Under the pieces are notes generated by a model. The model was not told the DNA's origin and did not search any database. It saw only the letters and a list, made by a program, of their open reading frames with translations. Positions 1 through 8,647 of a stretch of 64,000 bases of DNA are shown here, piece after piece. A program made the translations under genes and the position numbers. The DNA is taken from assembly GCA_035944135.1 (NCBI GenBank), contig DASZBM010000010.1, positions 372,001 to 436,000 of the forward strand. The letters run 5' to 3'. The DNA is from Acidobacteriaceae bacterium (GTDB lineage Bacteria > Acidobacteriota > Terriglobia > Terriglobales > Acidobacteriaceae). Within the stretch, counting starts at the first letter, position 1, and each line of letters starts with the position of its first letter.

Positions 1-297
1 GAGCTCATACGGCCGCACGTCGAGCCGATAATGCGCGGTCACCTTGCGGTAGTACTCGAGCGCTTCGCTGCGGCTGGGCTTCTGGTTCGGTGAAGGGAAT
101 GGGATGTTGCCGATCTCCAGCAGCTCCGGCGTGGTGAAGAAGGTCATGTTCGCCGGGTAATGGAAGAGCGAGTTCGTCAGGCAGCCCTTGTCGACGAGCA
201 CAACGTTGCAGCCGACGTTCTGCGCGTCAATGGCGCACGCGAGACCTGTGGGGCCGGCGCCGATGACGAGCACGTCGTGGATGGCTTGTTCGCTCAT
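1..297 (-). CDS. ypdA: YpdA-family FAD-dependent disulfide reductase, N-terminal 99 codons (partial)
   Basis: The 99 visible residues start MSEQAIHDVLVIGAGPTGLA, a Rossmann FAD-binding motif (GxGxxG), followed by the stretch HYPANMTFFTTPELLEIG that is typical of YpdA proteins (bacillithiol disulfide reductase and relatives, thioredoxin-reductase fold). The gene runs off the left edge, so the NADPH-binding domain and C-terminus are not seen. The ATG at 297 is the only good start. In Firmicutes YpdA keeps bacillithiol reduced; acidobacteria also encode homologues, but the thiol substrate here is inferred. A terminator hairpin separates it from the response regulator gene upstream on the same strand, so it is probably transcribed on its own. 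Confidence 0.85.
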   Translation of the reverse strand, partial: MSEQAIHDVLVIGAGPTGLACAIDAQNVGCNVVLVDKGCLTNSLFHYPANMTFFTTPELLEIGNIPFPSPNQKPSRSEALEYYRKVTAHYRLDVRPYEL

Positions 298-318
298 AAA
301 TCAGATTGTATGGAACGA

Positions 319-342
319 AAGGGCCGCAAGGATGCGGCCCTT
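319..342 (-). terminator. Rho-independent terminator after the NarL-type regulator
   Basis: Perfect 10-bp stem (arms AAGGGCCGCA at 319-328 and TGCGGCCCTT at 333-342, loop AGGA). Read on the minus strand it follows the stop of the regulator gene by 24 bases and runs into TTTCGTT. It sits between that gene and ypdA. Confidence 0.7.
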
Positions 343-366
343 CCTTCGATCTATTGAAGCCAGAGT

Positions 367-1110
367 TTATGCGTCGATGTCGACCAGCTTGTGGCTGATG
401 GCGAACAGCGCAAGCTCGAGACGCGTGCTGACGCCCGTCTTGTCGAAGATGTTCGACAGATGGCGCTTCACGGTCTCTTCACTGATTGTGAACTGCTTCG
501 CGATGTCCTTGTTCGAGCAGCCTTCAACGATGCAGGTAACGACTTCGAGCTCGCGCGGTGTGAGACCGTAGGTCTTCTTCTCCGGCACGGCGGCGGCCTG
601 CTGCATGAGGTCGTGCAACGCAGAGAGAAGATTGACGACGCGCTTGCCGCCGATCCAGTAGTCGCCAGAAAGCACCGCGCGCAGGCTCTCGCCGAGATCG
701 CTGGCGACGGAGTCTTTGAGCACGATGCCGCGTGCGCCGATCTGCAGCGCCTCGATGATCTGCTGGGTGGAAATGAGACTGGTGAGCAGAACGATCTTTA
801 CGCGCGGCGAGCGATTCATGATGGCGCGCATCGCTTCGAGGCCCGGAAGTTTAGGCATCGCGAGGTCGAGCAGAAGAATGTCCGGCTCGAGCTCAAGCGT
901 CTGGGTGATGGCTTCGTCGCCGTCGTTGGCTTCGCCGACCACCTCAAAGCCGGGTTCGCTGGTCAGCATGTTCTTCACGCCAAAGCGGACAACGGGATGG
1001 TCATCGGCAACGACGATGCGAATCGTCTGGTGACCTGGAACTCCGGTGACCTGGGGTCCCGAAGCGGGTTTGCGAAGTACAGGTGTGGGCATCTTGTGTG
1101 GGCTCTCCAT
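367..1110 (-). CDS. NarL/FixJ-family response regulator (REC + LuxR HTH)
   Basis: 247 residues. A 28-residue leader is followed by a receiver domain (about 30-150) with acidic pair D36/D37, phospho-acceptor D82 in LLDLAMP and K132 in VLKDS, then a LuxR-type helix-turn-helix (about 178-240, LTPRELEVV...SEETVKRHLSNIF). Such proteins bind DNA as dimers after phosphorylation by a sensor histidine kinase. No kinase is encoded in this window. It lies 19 bases downstream of a second response regulator gene on the same strand, so the two are likely co-transcribed and may act in one phosphorelay (inference). Target genes cannot be read from the sequence. Confidence 0.93.
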   Translation of the reverse strand: MESPHKMPTPVLRKPASGPQVTGVPGHQTIRIVVADDHPVVRFGVKNMLTSEPGFEVVGEANDGDEAITQTLELEPDILLLDLAMPKLPGLEAMRAIMNRSPRVKIVLLTSLISTQQIIEALQIGARGIVLKDSVASDLGESLRAVLSGDYWIGGKRVVNLLSALHDLMQQAAAVPEKKTYGLTPRELEVVTCIVEGCSNKDIAKQFTISEETVKRHLSNIFDKTGVSTRLELALFAISHKLVDIDA

Positions 1111-1129
1111 AGGGCCTAATTATTCAATC

Positions 1130-1897
1130 CTACAATTTCTCGTTCAGCATACGCTCCAGCCGCTTACACGCCGAATCGAAATCCGCAAGGGCGGAGGTAT
1201 CCACCGGGGAACCCCCTTCCGCGGCGGCGGCGAGCGCCTGTAACTCCAACGCTCCCACCATCCCGCAGCTTCCCTTGATGGTGTGGGCCTCCTGACGGAC
1301 TGTGGCCAGATCGCCACGCTCCACGGCGGCGGCGATGAGGGCGAGCCGGCTCCGGACGTCGTCCAAGGTCATGTCATAGAGCTGCCGCAGCGAGTCACTG
1401 CCGATTTTTGATTTCATTTGCGTAAAAATCGTGTCATCGAGCGGCGGCCGAATGTTGCTGCCTTCGTCTCTGTGAGGACGCTCAGCGATGCTCGTTGTAA
1501 CGTCCGCAGTGCGTGCGCGGGCTTGCTCAATTGCGTGCGCGAAGTCAACGACGGAGAAGGGCTTGCGCAAGAATCCGTCGAAGTCTTGCAACTCATCCTC
1601 ACGCGGTCCACTGCCGCTCATCGCGAGGATCACGGTGTCTGCGGGCAGCCGGGCGGCGTCGCGTTCTGCGGCCAGGGCGCTGGCGAGTTCACCGCCGCGC
1701 ATGCCGGGCATCTGGATGTCGCAAAGGATGACGCTCGGCTTCGGCGTGCCCTCGCGTGCGACTTGGAGGGCCTCGTCGCCGGAGAGTGCGCGGGTGACGC
1801 GATACCCCTCGACGGTAAGCAGCGCGTCGAGCAGCTCACCCATGATCGGGTCGTCATCGACGATCAACACTTGTGTCTCTAGATTTGGTTCGGTCAT
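1130..1897 (-). CDS. Receiver domain fused to Hpt phosphotransfer domain
   Basis: 255 residues. The N-terminal receiver domain (about 8-125) has the DDD acid cluster (14-16), phospho-acceptor D60 (LCDIQMP) and K112 (RKPF). The C-terminal half (about 155-250) is an Hpt domain with the phosphorylatable H205 in AHTIKGSCGMVG. There is no kinase or DNA-binding domain, so the protein is a phosphorelay intermediate: it could take phosphate on the receiver or pass it from the histidine to another receiver, such as the LuxR-type regulator encoded next to it. A matching hybrid kinase must be elsewhere. Its start is divergent from the DUF3999 gene, with 210 bases between them. Confidence 0.92.
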   Translation of the reverse strand: MTEPNLETQVLIVDDDPIMGELLDALLTVEGYRVTRALSGDEALQVAREGTPKPSVILCDIQMPGMRGGELASALAAERDAARLPADTVILAMSGSGPREDELQDFDGFLRKPFSVVDFAHAIEQARARTADVTTSIAERPHRDEGSNIRPPLDDTIFTQMKSKIGSDSLRQLYDMTLDDVRSRLALIAAAVERGDLATVRQEAHTIKGSCGMVGALELQALAAAAEGGSPVDTSALADFDSACKRLERMLNEKL

Positions 1898-2107
1898 GCC
1901 AGATCAGATTAGCCCAGGCGAAGCGCGGCACGCCCGAGGGGCATCTGCTGAGGTATGACCCCCGCAATCTTCTTTCGCCCGAAGCGACAAAGGGACACGA
2001 TACAGTTAGGCCAGTCCTGATCTGATGTGCTCGTCTTTACAATTCGATCGCCTCGCGGCCAGCCAATACGGTCGGTTGACGCGCGGCCGGGATGCAGGTG
2101 AGCGCCA

Positions 2108-3418
2108 TTGAGGTCGTCGGCTGCCATTGTTTTGCTGCTGTGGCAGTTGGGCTCCGCGGCGGCGCCTTCTCCATCGCGGCATCTGCGGTACCAGCGCGAG
2201 ATTTTTCTGCCTGCGCAGGCAGCAGGGCAGAGCTGCATCGTGCTGGACGGCACGGTTTTTGCGCACACCGAGAGCACAGGTGCGGGTGACGTTCGTATCT
2301 ACGGTCGCGACGGACAGCATGAGTTCAACGTGCCGTTCGCGTTGACCGAAAGTGGACCGGCCACCATGGATCCGCAGCCGGCGACCGTGGGCAATGTCGC
2401 TGTGCATCAAGGCGCGCTCGTGTTCGATCTTGCTATGCCCGCGGGCGACTATACCGAAGTCGACCTGGATCTGAAGGCGAAGAACTTCGTCGGTGTGGCA
2501 GAGGTTTCGGGAGTGGACTCGCGGGGCAAGGCGACTGCGCTCGGCACTTCTGCGTTGTTTGATCTGAGTGGGGAGGGTCTCGCACGTTCAACGGTGCTCG
2601 CACTGGGGGATGTGAGTTATCCGCTGCTGCACGTACAGCTTCGGCTGGCTGACCTGGAGGGCCGGGCGATGACCGTCGAGCGTTCGTTGATCTCCGGCGC
2701 AACTGTTCCGCCGGTCCGTGAGGACAAGACGGTGTACACGACGATCGCCTCGGCTTCGAATGTCGAACAGCAGGGACATTGGTCGATCGCAACCGTGGTC
2801 GTTCCCGCACATGTTCCGATTGAGCGAGCGCGATTCGTGCTGGAGCCGCAATTTCACGACGAGTTCATGCGCGATGCAACCGTTGCGGCGACCCCGATGG
2901 AGACTGGTTTCGCGGCGCTGGGCGCTGCCGAAGGTGTGTCGGGCCACATCTTTCGCGTGGTGCGGAGCGCGACGCAGGAAGTTCCTGCGATCGACTCGAA
3001 CCTGCTTGCGATCAATACGGTGATCGGTGCCAACCTGGCCTCGCCGGCGAAAGTGACGGCGAGCGTGGATAACGGTAGCTCTGCGCCGCTACCGATTGAA
3101 CGCGTGGACCTCGAGATGCGCGAGCGCAGGTTATGTTTCGAGGCGCGGCGGGACACAAGCTACATGCTGCGTTATGGTGACGCAGAGCTCTCCGGGCCGT
3201 CCTATAGCTACGCGCGACATTTTGTGGCGGCTGCGCGGCCCATAGCCGGGACACTCGGACCTGAGCAGAAGAATCCAATGTATGTGCCGGCTGGGGCGGA
3301 CCGGGAACAGCGCAGGCCAGGGCGAGATCTGCCGTGGGTCCTGCTGATCGCCGGGATCAGCGTTGCTGGTGTGATCGCGCTGCAGTACGTGCGTTATAAG
3401 CATGAGGTCATTGGATGA
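2108..3418 (+). CDS. DUF3999-like secreted/membrane-anchored protein
   Basis: 436 residues, with TTG as the first possible start after an in-frame stop and an AGGTGA ribosome site 6 bases upstream. Residues 1-19 look like a signal peptide (MRSSAAIVLLLWQLGSAAA); a single membrane segment lies near the C-terminus (about 407-427, LPWVLLIAGISVAGVIALQY), so most of the protein should be periplasmic. The beta-rich middle resembles DUF3999 proteins, which are of unknown function and often sit beside a DUF2339 membrane protein; no DUF2339 gene is present here. The stop overlaps the start of the TPR gene (ATGA), indicating translational coupling. Confidence 0.75.
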   Translation: MRSSAAIVLLLWQLGSAAAPSPSRHLRYQREIFLPAQAAGQSCIVLDGTVFAHTESTGAGDVRIYGRDGQHEFNVPFALTESGPATMDPQPATVGNVAVHQGALVFDLAMPAGDYTEVDLDLKAKNFVGVAEVSGVDSRGKATALGTSALFDLSGEGLARSTVLALGDVSYPLLHVQLRLADLEGRAMTVERSLISGATVPPVREDKTVYTTIASASNVEQQGHWSIATVVVPAHVPIERARFVLEPQFHDEFMRDATVAATPMETGFAALGAAEGVSGHIFRVVRSATQEVPAIDSNLLAINTVIGANLASPAKVTASVDNGSSAPLPIERVDLEMRERRLCFEARRDTSYMLRYGDAELSGPSYSYARHFVAAARPIAGTLGPEQKNPMYVPAGADREQRRPGRDLPWVLLIAGISVAGVIALQYVRYKHEVIG

Positions 3419-4224
3419 GGTTCGGGCGTTCTCGTGAGTTGCAAAGCTTATGTTTAGCAGGGACGCTGTTGTTGTGTGTGCTTTCTGGGGTATCGTCTGC
3501 GCAGATCCCAGGCAGCACTGAACCCAGCCCACGAAGCGCTCTGGCGCCTGCGCGTCAGGAACTCGCAGCCAGGCATTATGAGCGCGCAAAGGAGCTCTAT
3601 CGCGCCTATTTGCACGCGCATCCCGATAGTGTCGATGCGGAGTTGGGCGTGGCCGATTCGGAGCTCGCGCTGCACGAGTACGAAGCGGCCGAGCTGGACT
3701 ACCGGCGAGTTGTCGCTGCTCAGCCGCAGCTTTGGGTGGCGCACAAGAACCTTGTCATCGTTGAAGCAGAGCTGGGTCGTTGGAACGAGTTCGACCGCGA
3801 ACGTGCGGTTCTGCGCGCCGCGCGTGAGCGCGGAGCACCGGGCATCAGCGCGCGGGAGAGCGATGTAATCGACTCGTTCGAAGTGCCAATCGACGGCAAG
3901 CCTCAGCGCTGGATTGTGCGCGAGTATTTCGAGCCCGTGGGCCGCTCGCAGGCACGCTACAACTTCGAGCGCTTCTCGGCTGAAGGCCGGGCGGAGGAGT
4001 ACGTCTCGCTGGAGCCGACGGCAGCGGCGGAGGCAGCGCTCAAACCGGACGATGTCCACGTCGGCGCTGAGACGCAAAGCCCGCCACGTGCACCAGCAGG
4101 AGCGTTTTCGCTCAACTGGTACAGCGGCAAAGGTCACGGCACGATCGCAAGGTATTCGAAGGGCGAGCCGACCTATGAGCGTGCGCGCACTGACCTGATC
4201 CGCTGGCTGCGCCGGAAGCCATGA
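3415..4224 (+). CDS. Secreted TPR-repeat protein
   Basis: 269 residues. A signal peptide (about 1-29, LCLAGTLLLCVLSGVSSAQ) is followed by about two to three tetratricopeptide-like helix pairs (about 45-135; ARQELAARHYERAKELYRAY, ALHEYEAAELDYRRVVAAQP). The C-terminal part (about 145-269) has no family I recognise. Its 4-base overlap with the DUF3999 gene and 4-base gap to the DUF2784 gene place the three in one operon. TPRs usually mediate protein contacts; the partner is not known. Confidence 0.75.
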   Translation: MRFGRSRELQSLCLAGTLLLCVLSGVSSAQIPGSTEPSPRSALAPARQELAARHYERAKELYRAYLHAHPDSVDAELGVADSELALHEYEAAELDYRRVVAAQPQLWVAHKNLVIVEAELGRWNEFDRERAVLRAARERGAPGISARESDVIDSFEVPIDGKPQRWIVREYFEPVGRSQARYNFERFSAEGRAEEYVSLEPTAAAEAALKPDDVHVGAETQSPPRAPAGAFSLNWYSGKGHGTIARYSKGEPTYERARTDLIRWLRRKP

Positions 4225-4228
4225 CGCG

Positions 4229-4642
4229 ATGACGGCAGCGCTGGCAGATGCTGTGATTCTGATCCACCTGCTCTGGATTGTGCTGGTGCTCATTGGAGTG
4301 GTGTGGACGAGGGGACGGCCGGCGTGGACGGCGGCGCATCTTGCGTGCCTGGTTTGGGGAATCATCGTCGAGATTGGCCCGTGGCCATGCCCGCTGACAA
4401 TCCTGGAGGACTATCTCGCGGCTCGCGCCGGCGCCCACGCAGTTCAAGGGAATTTCATTCTGCGTGGCGTGCAGGCGCTGATCTATCCGAACGCGCCGTA
4501 TTGGCTGGTGACCACCGCGGGTGTGTCGGCCTGTTCGATCATCCTGGCAATCTATGCCGGGCGCGCGTGGATCTGGTGGAGCAAGAAGCAAAACTCGCGA
4601 TTCGCCAGCTATCGCATTGCCGAATCCACTTCGCTGAAGTAG
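4229..4642 (+). CDS. DUF2784 integral membrane protein
   Basis: 137 residues with three or four hydrophobic segments (about 5-26, 33-50, 90-118). The stretch WGIIVEIGPWPCPLTILE matches the conserved CPLT region of DUF2784, a small membrane family of unknown function. It is the last gene of the three-gene plus-strand run. Its 3' end overlaps the end of the convergent ftsK gene by 34 bases, so there is no room for a terminator between them outside coding sequence. Confidence 0.8.
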   Translation: MTAALADAVILIHLLWIVLVLIGVVWTRGRPAWTAAHLACLVWGIIVEIGPWPCPLTILEDYLAARAGAHAVQGNFILRGVQALIYPNAPYWLVTTAGVSACSIILAIYAGRAWIWWSKKQNSRFASYRIAESTSLK

Positions 4643-7341
4643 CTCGGCGACTTCAGAAGCTCGCGAGGCTTCGAACCATCAGCTGGGCCAACGAGCCCGT
4701 CGCGCTCCATGAGGTCGATGAGGTGTGCTGCGCGGCCGTAGCCGATGCGCAGGCGGCGCTGCAGCAGCGAAGTCGAGGCCTTGCCGAACTCGAATACCAA
4801 GCGGACAGCGTCGTCGAACATCGGGTCGTTCTCTTCGCCATCGTTCGCGCTGCCCAGGCTGTCGCCCTTCTCGTCCTTTGGTCCTTCGAGGAAGCCCTCG
4901 ACGTACTCCGCCTGACCCTGCGCCTTCCAGAACTGGGTGACGGCATTGATCTCTTTCTCGGTAACGAAGGGCGCGTGCACGCGTTGCAGGCGTGAGGTGC
5001 CCGGCGGAAGGAAGAGCATGTCGCCACGGCCGAGCAGCGACTCTGCGCCGTTCGAATCGATGATGGTGCGCGAGTCGACCTTGGTGGCGAGGCGGAAGCT
5101 CATGCGCGTGGGCACGTTAGCTTTGAGCAGGCCCGTGATCACGTCGACCGATGGGCGCTGCGTCGCGAGCACAAGATGGATGCCGACAGCGCGTGCCATC
5201 TGGGCGATACGTGTAATGGCTTCTTCGACGTTCGCGCGATCAAGCATCATCAGATCCGCGAGCTCGTCGATGATGATCATGATGTAGGGCAGAGGCTCCT
5301 GGTTTACGTCCTCAAAGAGGTAGTCGCTTCCATTTTCGAAGAGCTTGTTGAACTGGTCGATGTTGCGCACGTGATTCGCTGCAAGCAGCTTCAACCGGCG
5401 CTCCATCTCCTTCACGGCGTTGCGCAGCGCGTTCGCGGCCAGTTTGGCCTCGGTGATGATCGGCGTGAAGAGATGCGGGATGCCTTCGTACATGCCGAGC
5501 TCGACGCGCTTCGGATCGACCAGGATCATGCGCACCTGCTCCGGCGTGGACTTGAACAGTACGCTCATGATCATCGCGTTGATGGCGACGGACTTACCTG
5601 AGCCCGTCGAACCGGCGATGAGCACGTGCGGCATCGCAGCGAGATCCGCTGTCACGATGCGGCCGTTGATGTCCTTGCCGAGAGCAATGGGCAGTTTCGA
5701 CTTTGACTGTACGAAGCTCTCGCACTCGACCACGTCGCGCAGCCAGATGGTTTCGCGCTCGGAGTTCGGCACTTGGATACCGACGGTGGACTTGCCGGGC
5801 ATGCGCTCGATGAGGATGCTCTCGGCGGCCATCGCGAGGCATAGATCATCGGCCAGTCCGGTGACGCGCGAGTACTTCACGCCGGCGTCGGGGCGGAACT
5901 CAAAGGTCGTGACCACAGGGCCTGGATTGATCTGCTCAACGTTGCCGTTCACGCCAAACTCGGCGCATTTCTCGACGAGCAGGCGAGCCTCTTCGCGCAG
6001 TGCGTCCTCGCGAACAGTCGCTTGCACGGTGTCGCGGAAGAGCAGCGAGCTCGACGGCAGCTTGTAGCCGCGCACGGATTTCGGCGGCAGAGCAATGGCT
6101 TGAATGTTCGCGTCCGCGCGCTTGCCGAAGGCGATATTCTGCGCGGCGATGTCCGCGACGGGCGACGGCATCGGCGGTTCGGGAACAGCGACAGGCCTCT
6201 GCCGCGCTGGCGGCACGCGGGCCGGAGCGGGCTCCGGCATGGGAGCCTCGGCGGCTTTCCTCGTGAACAGCGGCGCCGGCGCATTGCGCTCAGGCGCTTC
6301 GAGCCACCCGTCGTCATTCTTCCGTGAAGGAGCTTCGATGAACGGTTCCTCAACCTCGGTAGAGCGCAGTGGAGCGGCTGCCGCAGCGAGCTGTGCCGCG
6401 TAGGGCGCTGCAGCAGCGGCCGCAGTCGCAAGGCTGCTCGCAGCGGGGGCATCAACCAGCGTGCGTGGAATGTTCTGCCAGACGGAGGCGCCCTCCGGAG
6501 CCACGGCCTCTTCGGCCTCGACCACCGGAACTGGAGCAGCAGTGCGGTGCCGGCGTCCGAACCAGCCAAAGAAGCCGGCGAGCAGTGAGTCTCCGCGATC
6601 GCGCTGCTTCGGTGCGGCGGCCTTCTGCGCTGCGCGCTCGCGTGCTGCGATACGTTCGCGGCGGCTGAGATAGGCTGCGTCTTCGTCGAATTTCACGCTA
6701 ACGGCGCGGCTTTGGGCACGCGCTGCACGCCGTTCTTTCCAGGCGAGATAGCGCTCGCGCATGCGGCGGAAGAAGCCGAAGTGCTCGGCAAACCACTCCG
6801 GCGCGGTCGCCAGCAGGAAGCTCGTCGTGAGATAGAGCGAGAGAGCCACCATCAGCGCGGAGATCACGGCCGCGCCGGGGAAGTTGACGAACTCGATCAT
6901 AAGGTCCGCAAGCAGGCGGCCTTCAACGCCGGAGACCGGAATGGCTCCGCGCCAAAGCATCTGGCCAGGCAGCAGCGCGATTGCGGCTGGAGCGAAGACG
7001 AGCCACAGCAACAGTCCACCTGCCTTGACCTTCGTGGAACCTACCGGCCGCGAGCGCAGCCACGCGATGCCAACCCGCCCGATGACCACCGGCGCCAGCA
7101 GCACTGCCACGCCCAGCACCTGCAGCAGCGAATCGGAAAGATACGCTCCGATCAGGCCAGCCCAGTTGTGTGCCGGGCGGATGCCCGCGCCTCCGCCGAC
7201 TGTGTTAAGCGACGGGTCTGCGGGGTTATACGTGACGAGCGAGAGGAGAAGGAGGGCGGCGGCGACGAGCACGATGAGCCCCAGCATCTCGTTGAGGCGG
7301 CGGCTACGTGTCGGGGCAAAAACCAGTCTCTGGGACTTCAT
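4609..7341 (-). CDS. ftsK: DNA translocase FtsK/SpoIIIE
   Basis: 910 residues. Four N-terminal membrane segments (about 20-190) anchor it at the division septum, then a Pro/Ala-rich linker (about 200-400), then the ATP-driven motor with Walker A GSTGSGKS and Walker B MIIIDELADLM, and a C-terminal winged-helix gamma domain (about 835-900, DPMFDDAVRLVFEFGKASTS...LLQRRLRIGYGRAA) that in the family reads KOPS-type polar sequences. The role is pumping chromosome termini across the closing septum and activating dimer resolution. The linker is moderate in length compared with E. coli FtsK. The start at 7341 directly precedes the first membrane segment region. Confidence 0.96.
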   Translation of the reverse strand: MKSQRLVFAPTRSRRLNEMLGLIVLVAAALLLLSLVTYNPADPSLNTVGGGAGIRPAHNWAGLIGAYLSDSLLQVLGVAVLLAPVVIGRVGIAWLRSRPVGSTKVKAGGLLLWLVFAPAAIALLPGQMLWRGAIPVSGVEGRLLADLMIEFVNFPGAAVISALMVALSLYLTTSFLLATAPEWFAEHFGFFRRMRERYLAWKERRAARAQSRAVSVKFDEDAAYLSRRERIAARERAAQKAAAPKQRDRGDSLLAGFFGWFGRRHRTAAPVPVVEAEEAVAPEGASVWQNIPRTLVDAPAASSLATAAAAAAPYAAQLAAAAAPLRSTEVEEPFIEAPSRKNDDGWLEAPERNAPAPLFTRKAAEAPMPEPAPARVPPARQRPVAVPEPPMPSPVADIAAQNIAFGKRADANIQAIALPPKSVRGYKLPSSSLLFRDTVQATVREDALREEARLLVEKCAEFGVNGNVEQINPGPVVTTFEFRPDAGVKYSRVTGLADDLCLAMAAESILIERMPGKSTVGIQVPNSERETIWLRDVVECESFVQSKSKLPIALGKDINGRIVTADLAAMPHVLIAGSTGSGKSVAINAMIMSVLFKSTPEQVRMILVDPKRVELGMYEGIPHLFTPIITEAKLAANALRNAVKEMERRLKLLAANHVRNIDQFNKLFENGSDYLFEDVNQEPLPYIMIIIDELADLMMLDRANVEEAITRIAQMARAVGIHLVLATQRPSVDVITGLLKANVPTRMSFRLATKVDSRTIIDSNGAESLLGRGDMLFLPPGTSRLQRVHAPFVTEKEINAVTQFWKAQGQAEYVEGFLEGPKDEKGDSLGSANDGEENDPMFDDAVRLVFEFGKASTSLLQRRLRIGYGRAAHLIDLMERDGLVGPADGSKPRELLKSPSYFSEVDSAMR

Positions 7342-7726
7342 GAATGGATGGGCGCACGCGGTCCACAGCCGCTGCGCACGTGCTGATCTTGCGCAGCGCA
7401 GGCCAACGGACCGAAGACCACCAGAGCTCTTTCATTGTTCCATAGGCGGCGGTGGGTTGCGCGCCTGCGTGGCCCGGAACCAGACTGGTGACCGCCACCT
7501 TTGGGCGACTTGCGCCAGGTGTCGAACCACGGTAGCCAACACCTGGCGCAACTCCAGGCATCCAGCTATAGGGGAGTTGTCGTGTCCGTATACGGATCAT
7601 GGGCGCTCACCTTGAAATGACCGGGGCGGGAGATTTTCGCGATTTCTCTCCCTTGCTGACGGCGAAGGAGAATCGCGCACAGCCGCAGACCCGGTCGCAC
7701 TTATTCAACATACGGGGAAGAGAATC
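7342..7726. other. Intergenic region between divergent ftsK and PA2169-family gene
   Basis: 385 bases without a supportable gene. It must hold the ftsK promoter (minus) and the promoter of the gene at 7727 (plus). Two symmetric elements stand out: a 13-bp inverted repeat at 7510-7551 and a 12-bp perfect palindrome TCCGTATACGGA at 7585-7596. An open frame on the minus strand across 7304-7600 has no ribosome site or recognisable composition and is not called. Confidence 0.6.
7510..7551. repeat. 13-bp perfect inverted repeat upstream of ftsK
   Basis: Arms TTGCGCCAGGTGT (7510-7522) and ACACCTGGCGCAA (7539-7551) are exact reverse complements around a 16-base centre. There is no following T-run, so it is more likely a protein-binding site or RNA hairpin in the ftsK leader than a terminator. 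Confidence 0.55.
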
Positions 7727-8200
7727 ATGGCAAATTCACTCGAAGGATCGGAAAAGAACCGCGACATGGAGCGGGTCCTGCTTGATGTCATCAAAATTTT
7801 GCAGGACGGGCAGAAGGGGTTCGCCGATATCGGGGAGCACCTCAAGGATGAGACGCTGAAGCGCTACTTTCTGGCCGAAAGCCTGAAGCGCGCAAACTTT
7901 CGTGCAGAGCTTGAGAACGAACTGCATCGCGCCGGCATGGCCGATGTGAAGGAATCCGGAACTACCGCAGGCGCGCTGCATCGCACCTGGGGTGACCTCA
8001 AGGCCAAGCTGGGCATGGGTTCAGACCACGAACTGCTCGCAACGGCGGAGCAGGGCGAGGACGCGGCCAAGAAGGCGTACAAGGATGCGCTGAATCATGA
8101 TCTGCCGCTGCCCGTCCGCCAGCTTCTGACCGAGCAGCAGGCCCACATTGAAAACTCACACGATTACGTGAAGAGCCATCGCGACCAGAAGGCAGCGTAG
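7727..8200 (+). CDS. PA2169-family four-helix-bundle protein (DUF2383-like)
   Basis: 157 residues, almost entirely helical and charged, without signal peptide. The sequence (LLDVIKILQDGQKGFADIGEHL...KRYFLAESLKRANFRAEL) fits the PA2169/DUF2383 family, ferritin-like four-helix bundles often linked to stress or stationary-phase physiology; a metal site is not certain. AGAATC precedes the ATG with a GGGGAAGAGA ribosome-site region just upstream. It is followed by a strong terminator, so it is probably a single-gene unit. Confidence 0.85.
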   Translation: MANSLEGSEKNRDMERVLLDVIKILQDGQKGFADIGEHLKDETLKRYFLAESLKRANFRAELENELHRAGMADVKESGTTAGALHRTWGDLKAKLGMGSDHELLATAEQGEDAAKKAYKDALNHDLPLPVRQLLTEQQAHIENSHDYVKSHRDQKAA

Positions 8201-8226
8201 TCACAACGCAAGGATTAGCTTTGCAG

Positions 8227-8254
8227 GAAAGCGGCCAACGCGGCCGCTTTCTTT
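8227..8254 (+). terminator. Rho-independent terminator after the PA2169-family gene
   Basis: Perfect 10-bp stem (GAAAGCGGCC at 8227-8236, GGCCGCTTTC at 8242-8251; loop AACGC), with the T-rich stretch CTTTCTTTG on the 3' side, 27 bases after the stop codon at 8200. Confidence 0.75.
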
Positions 8255-8287
8255 GCGTTGGCGATGTTCTGGTCTTGAGGTGATTCA

Positions 8288-8647
8288 GTGCGCGTCGGGC
8301 GAGTTCTGCTTGGAAGTCTATTCATCGCCGGCGGCATCGCGCACTTCGTCTTCACCCGAGCCTACGCCAACGTAGTGCCCGATTATCTGCCTGCGCACCG
8401 CGGGCTCGTCCTGAGCTCAGGAGCGGCGGAGATCGCGGGAGGTGCTGGTCTTCTCATCCCGCAAACGCGGCGGTACGCGGCGTGGGGCTTGGTCATCCTT
8501 TTGCTTGCGGTCTTTCCGGCCAACGTCTGGATGGCCGAGAACTATGACCGTTACGGCGTTCCGCATTGGCTCTTGTGGATCCGTCTGCCGCTGCAAATCC
8601 CTCTCATCTATTGGGCTCTCAGCTACACGCGCAGACAGCTTCAATAA
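8288..8647 (+). CDS. DoxX-family small membrane protein
   Basis: 119 residues beginning at GTG, with an AGGTGATTCA ribosome site upstream. Four hydrophobic segments (about 4-22, 39-56, 62-80, 95-112) and the DoxX-like features AGGIAHFVF, PDYLPAHRGLVLSSGAAEIAGG and FPANVWMAEN. DoxX proteins are inner-membrane proteins tied to oxidative stress or quinone chemistry in some species; the function here is not known. Its last 7 bases overlap the end of the convergent uppP gene. Confidence 0.82.
   Translation: MRVGRVLLGSLFIAGGIAHFVFTRAYANVVPDYLPAHRGLVLSSGAAEIAGGAGLLIPQTRRYAAWGLVILLLAVFPANVWMAENYDRYGVPHWLLWIRLPLQIPLIYWALSYTRRQLQ

Noticed and set aside
7304-7600. 98-codon minus-strand frame upstream of ftsK
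   Set aside because: Overlaps the ftsK start, has no ribosome site and no recognisable composition.
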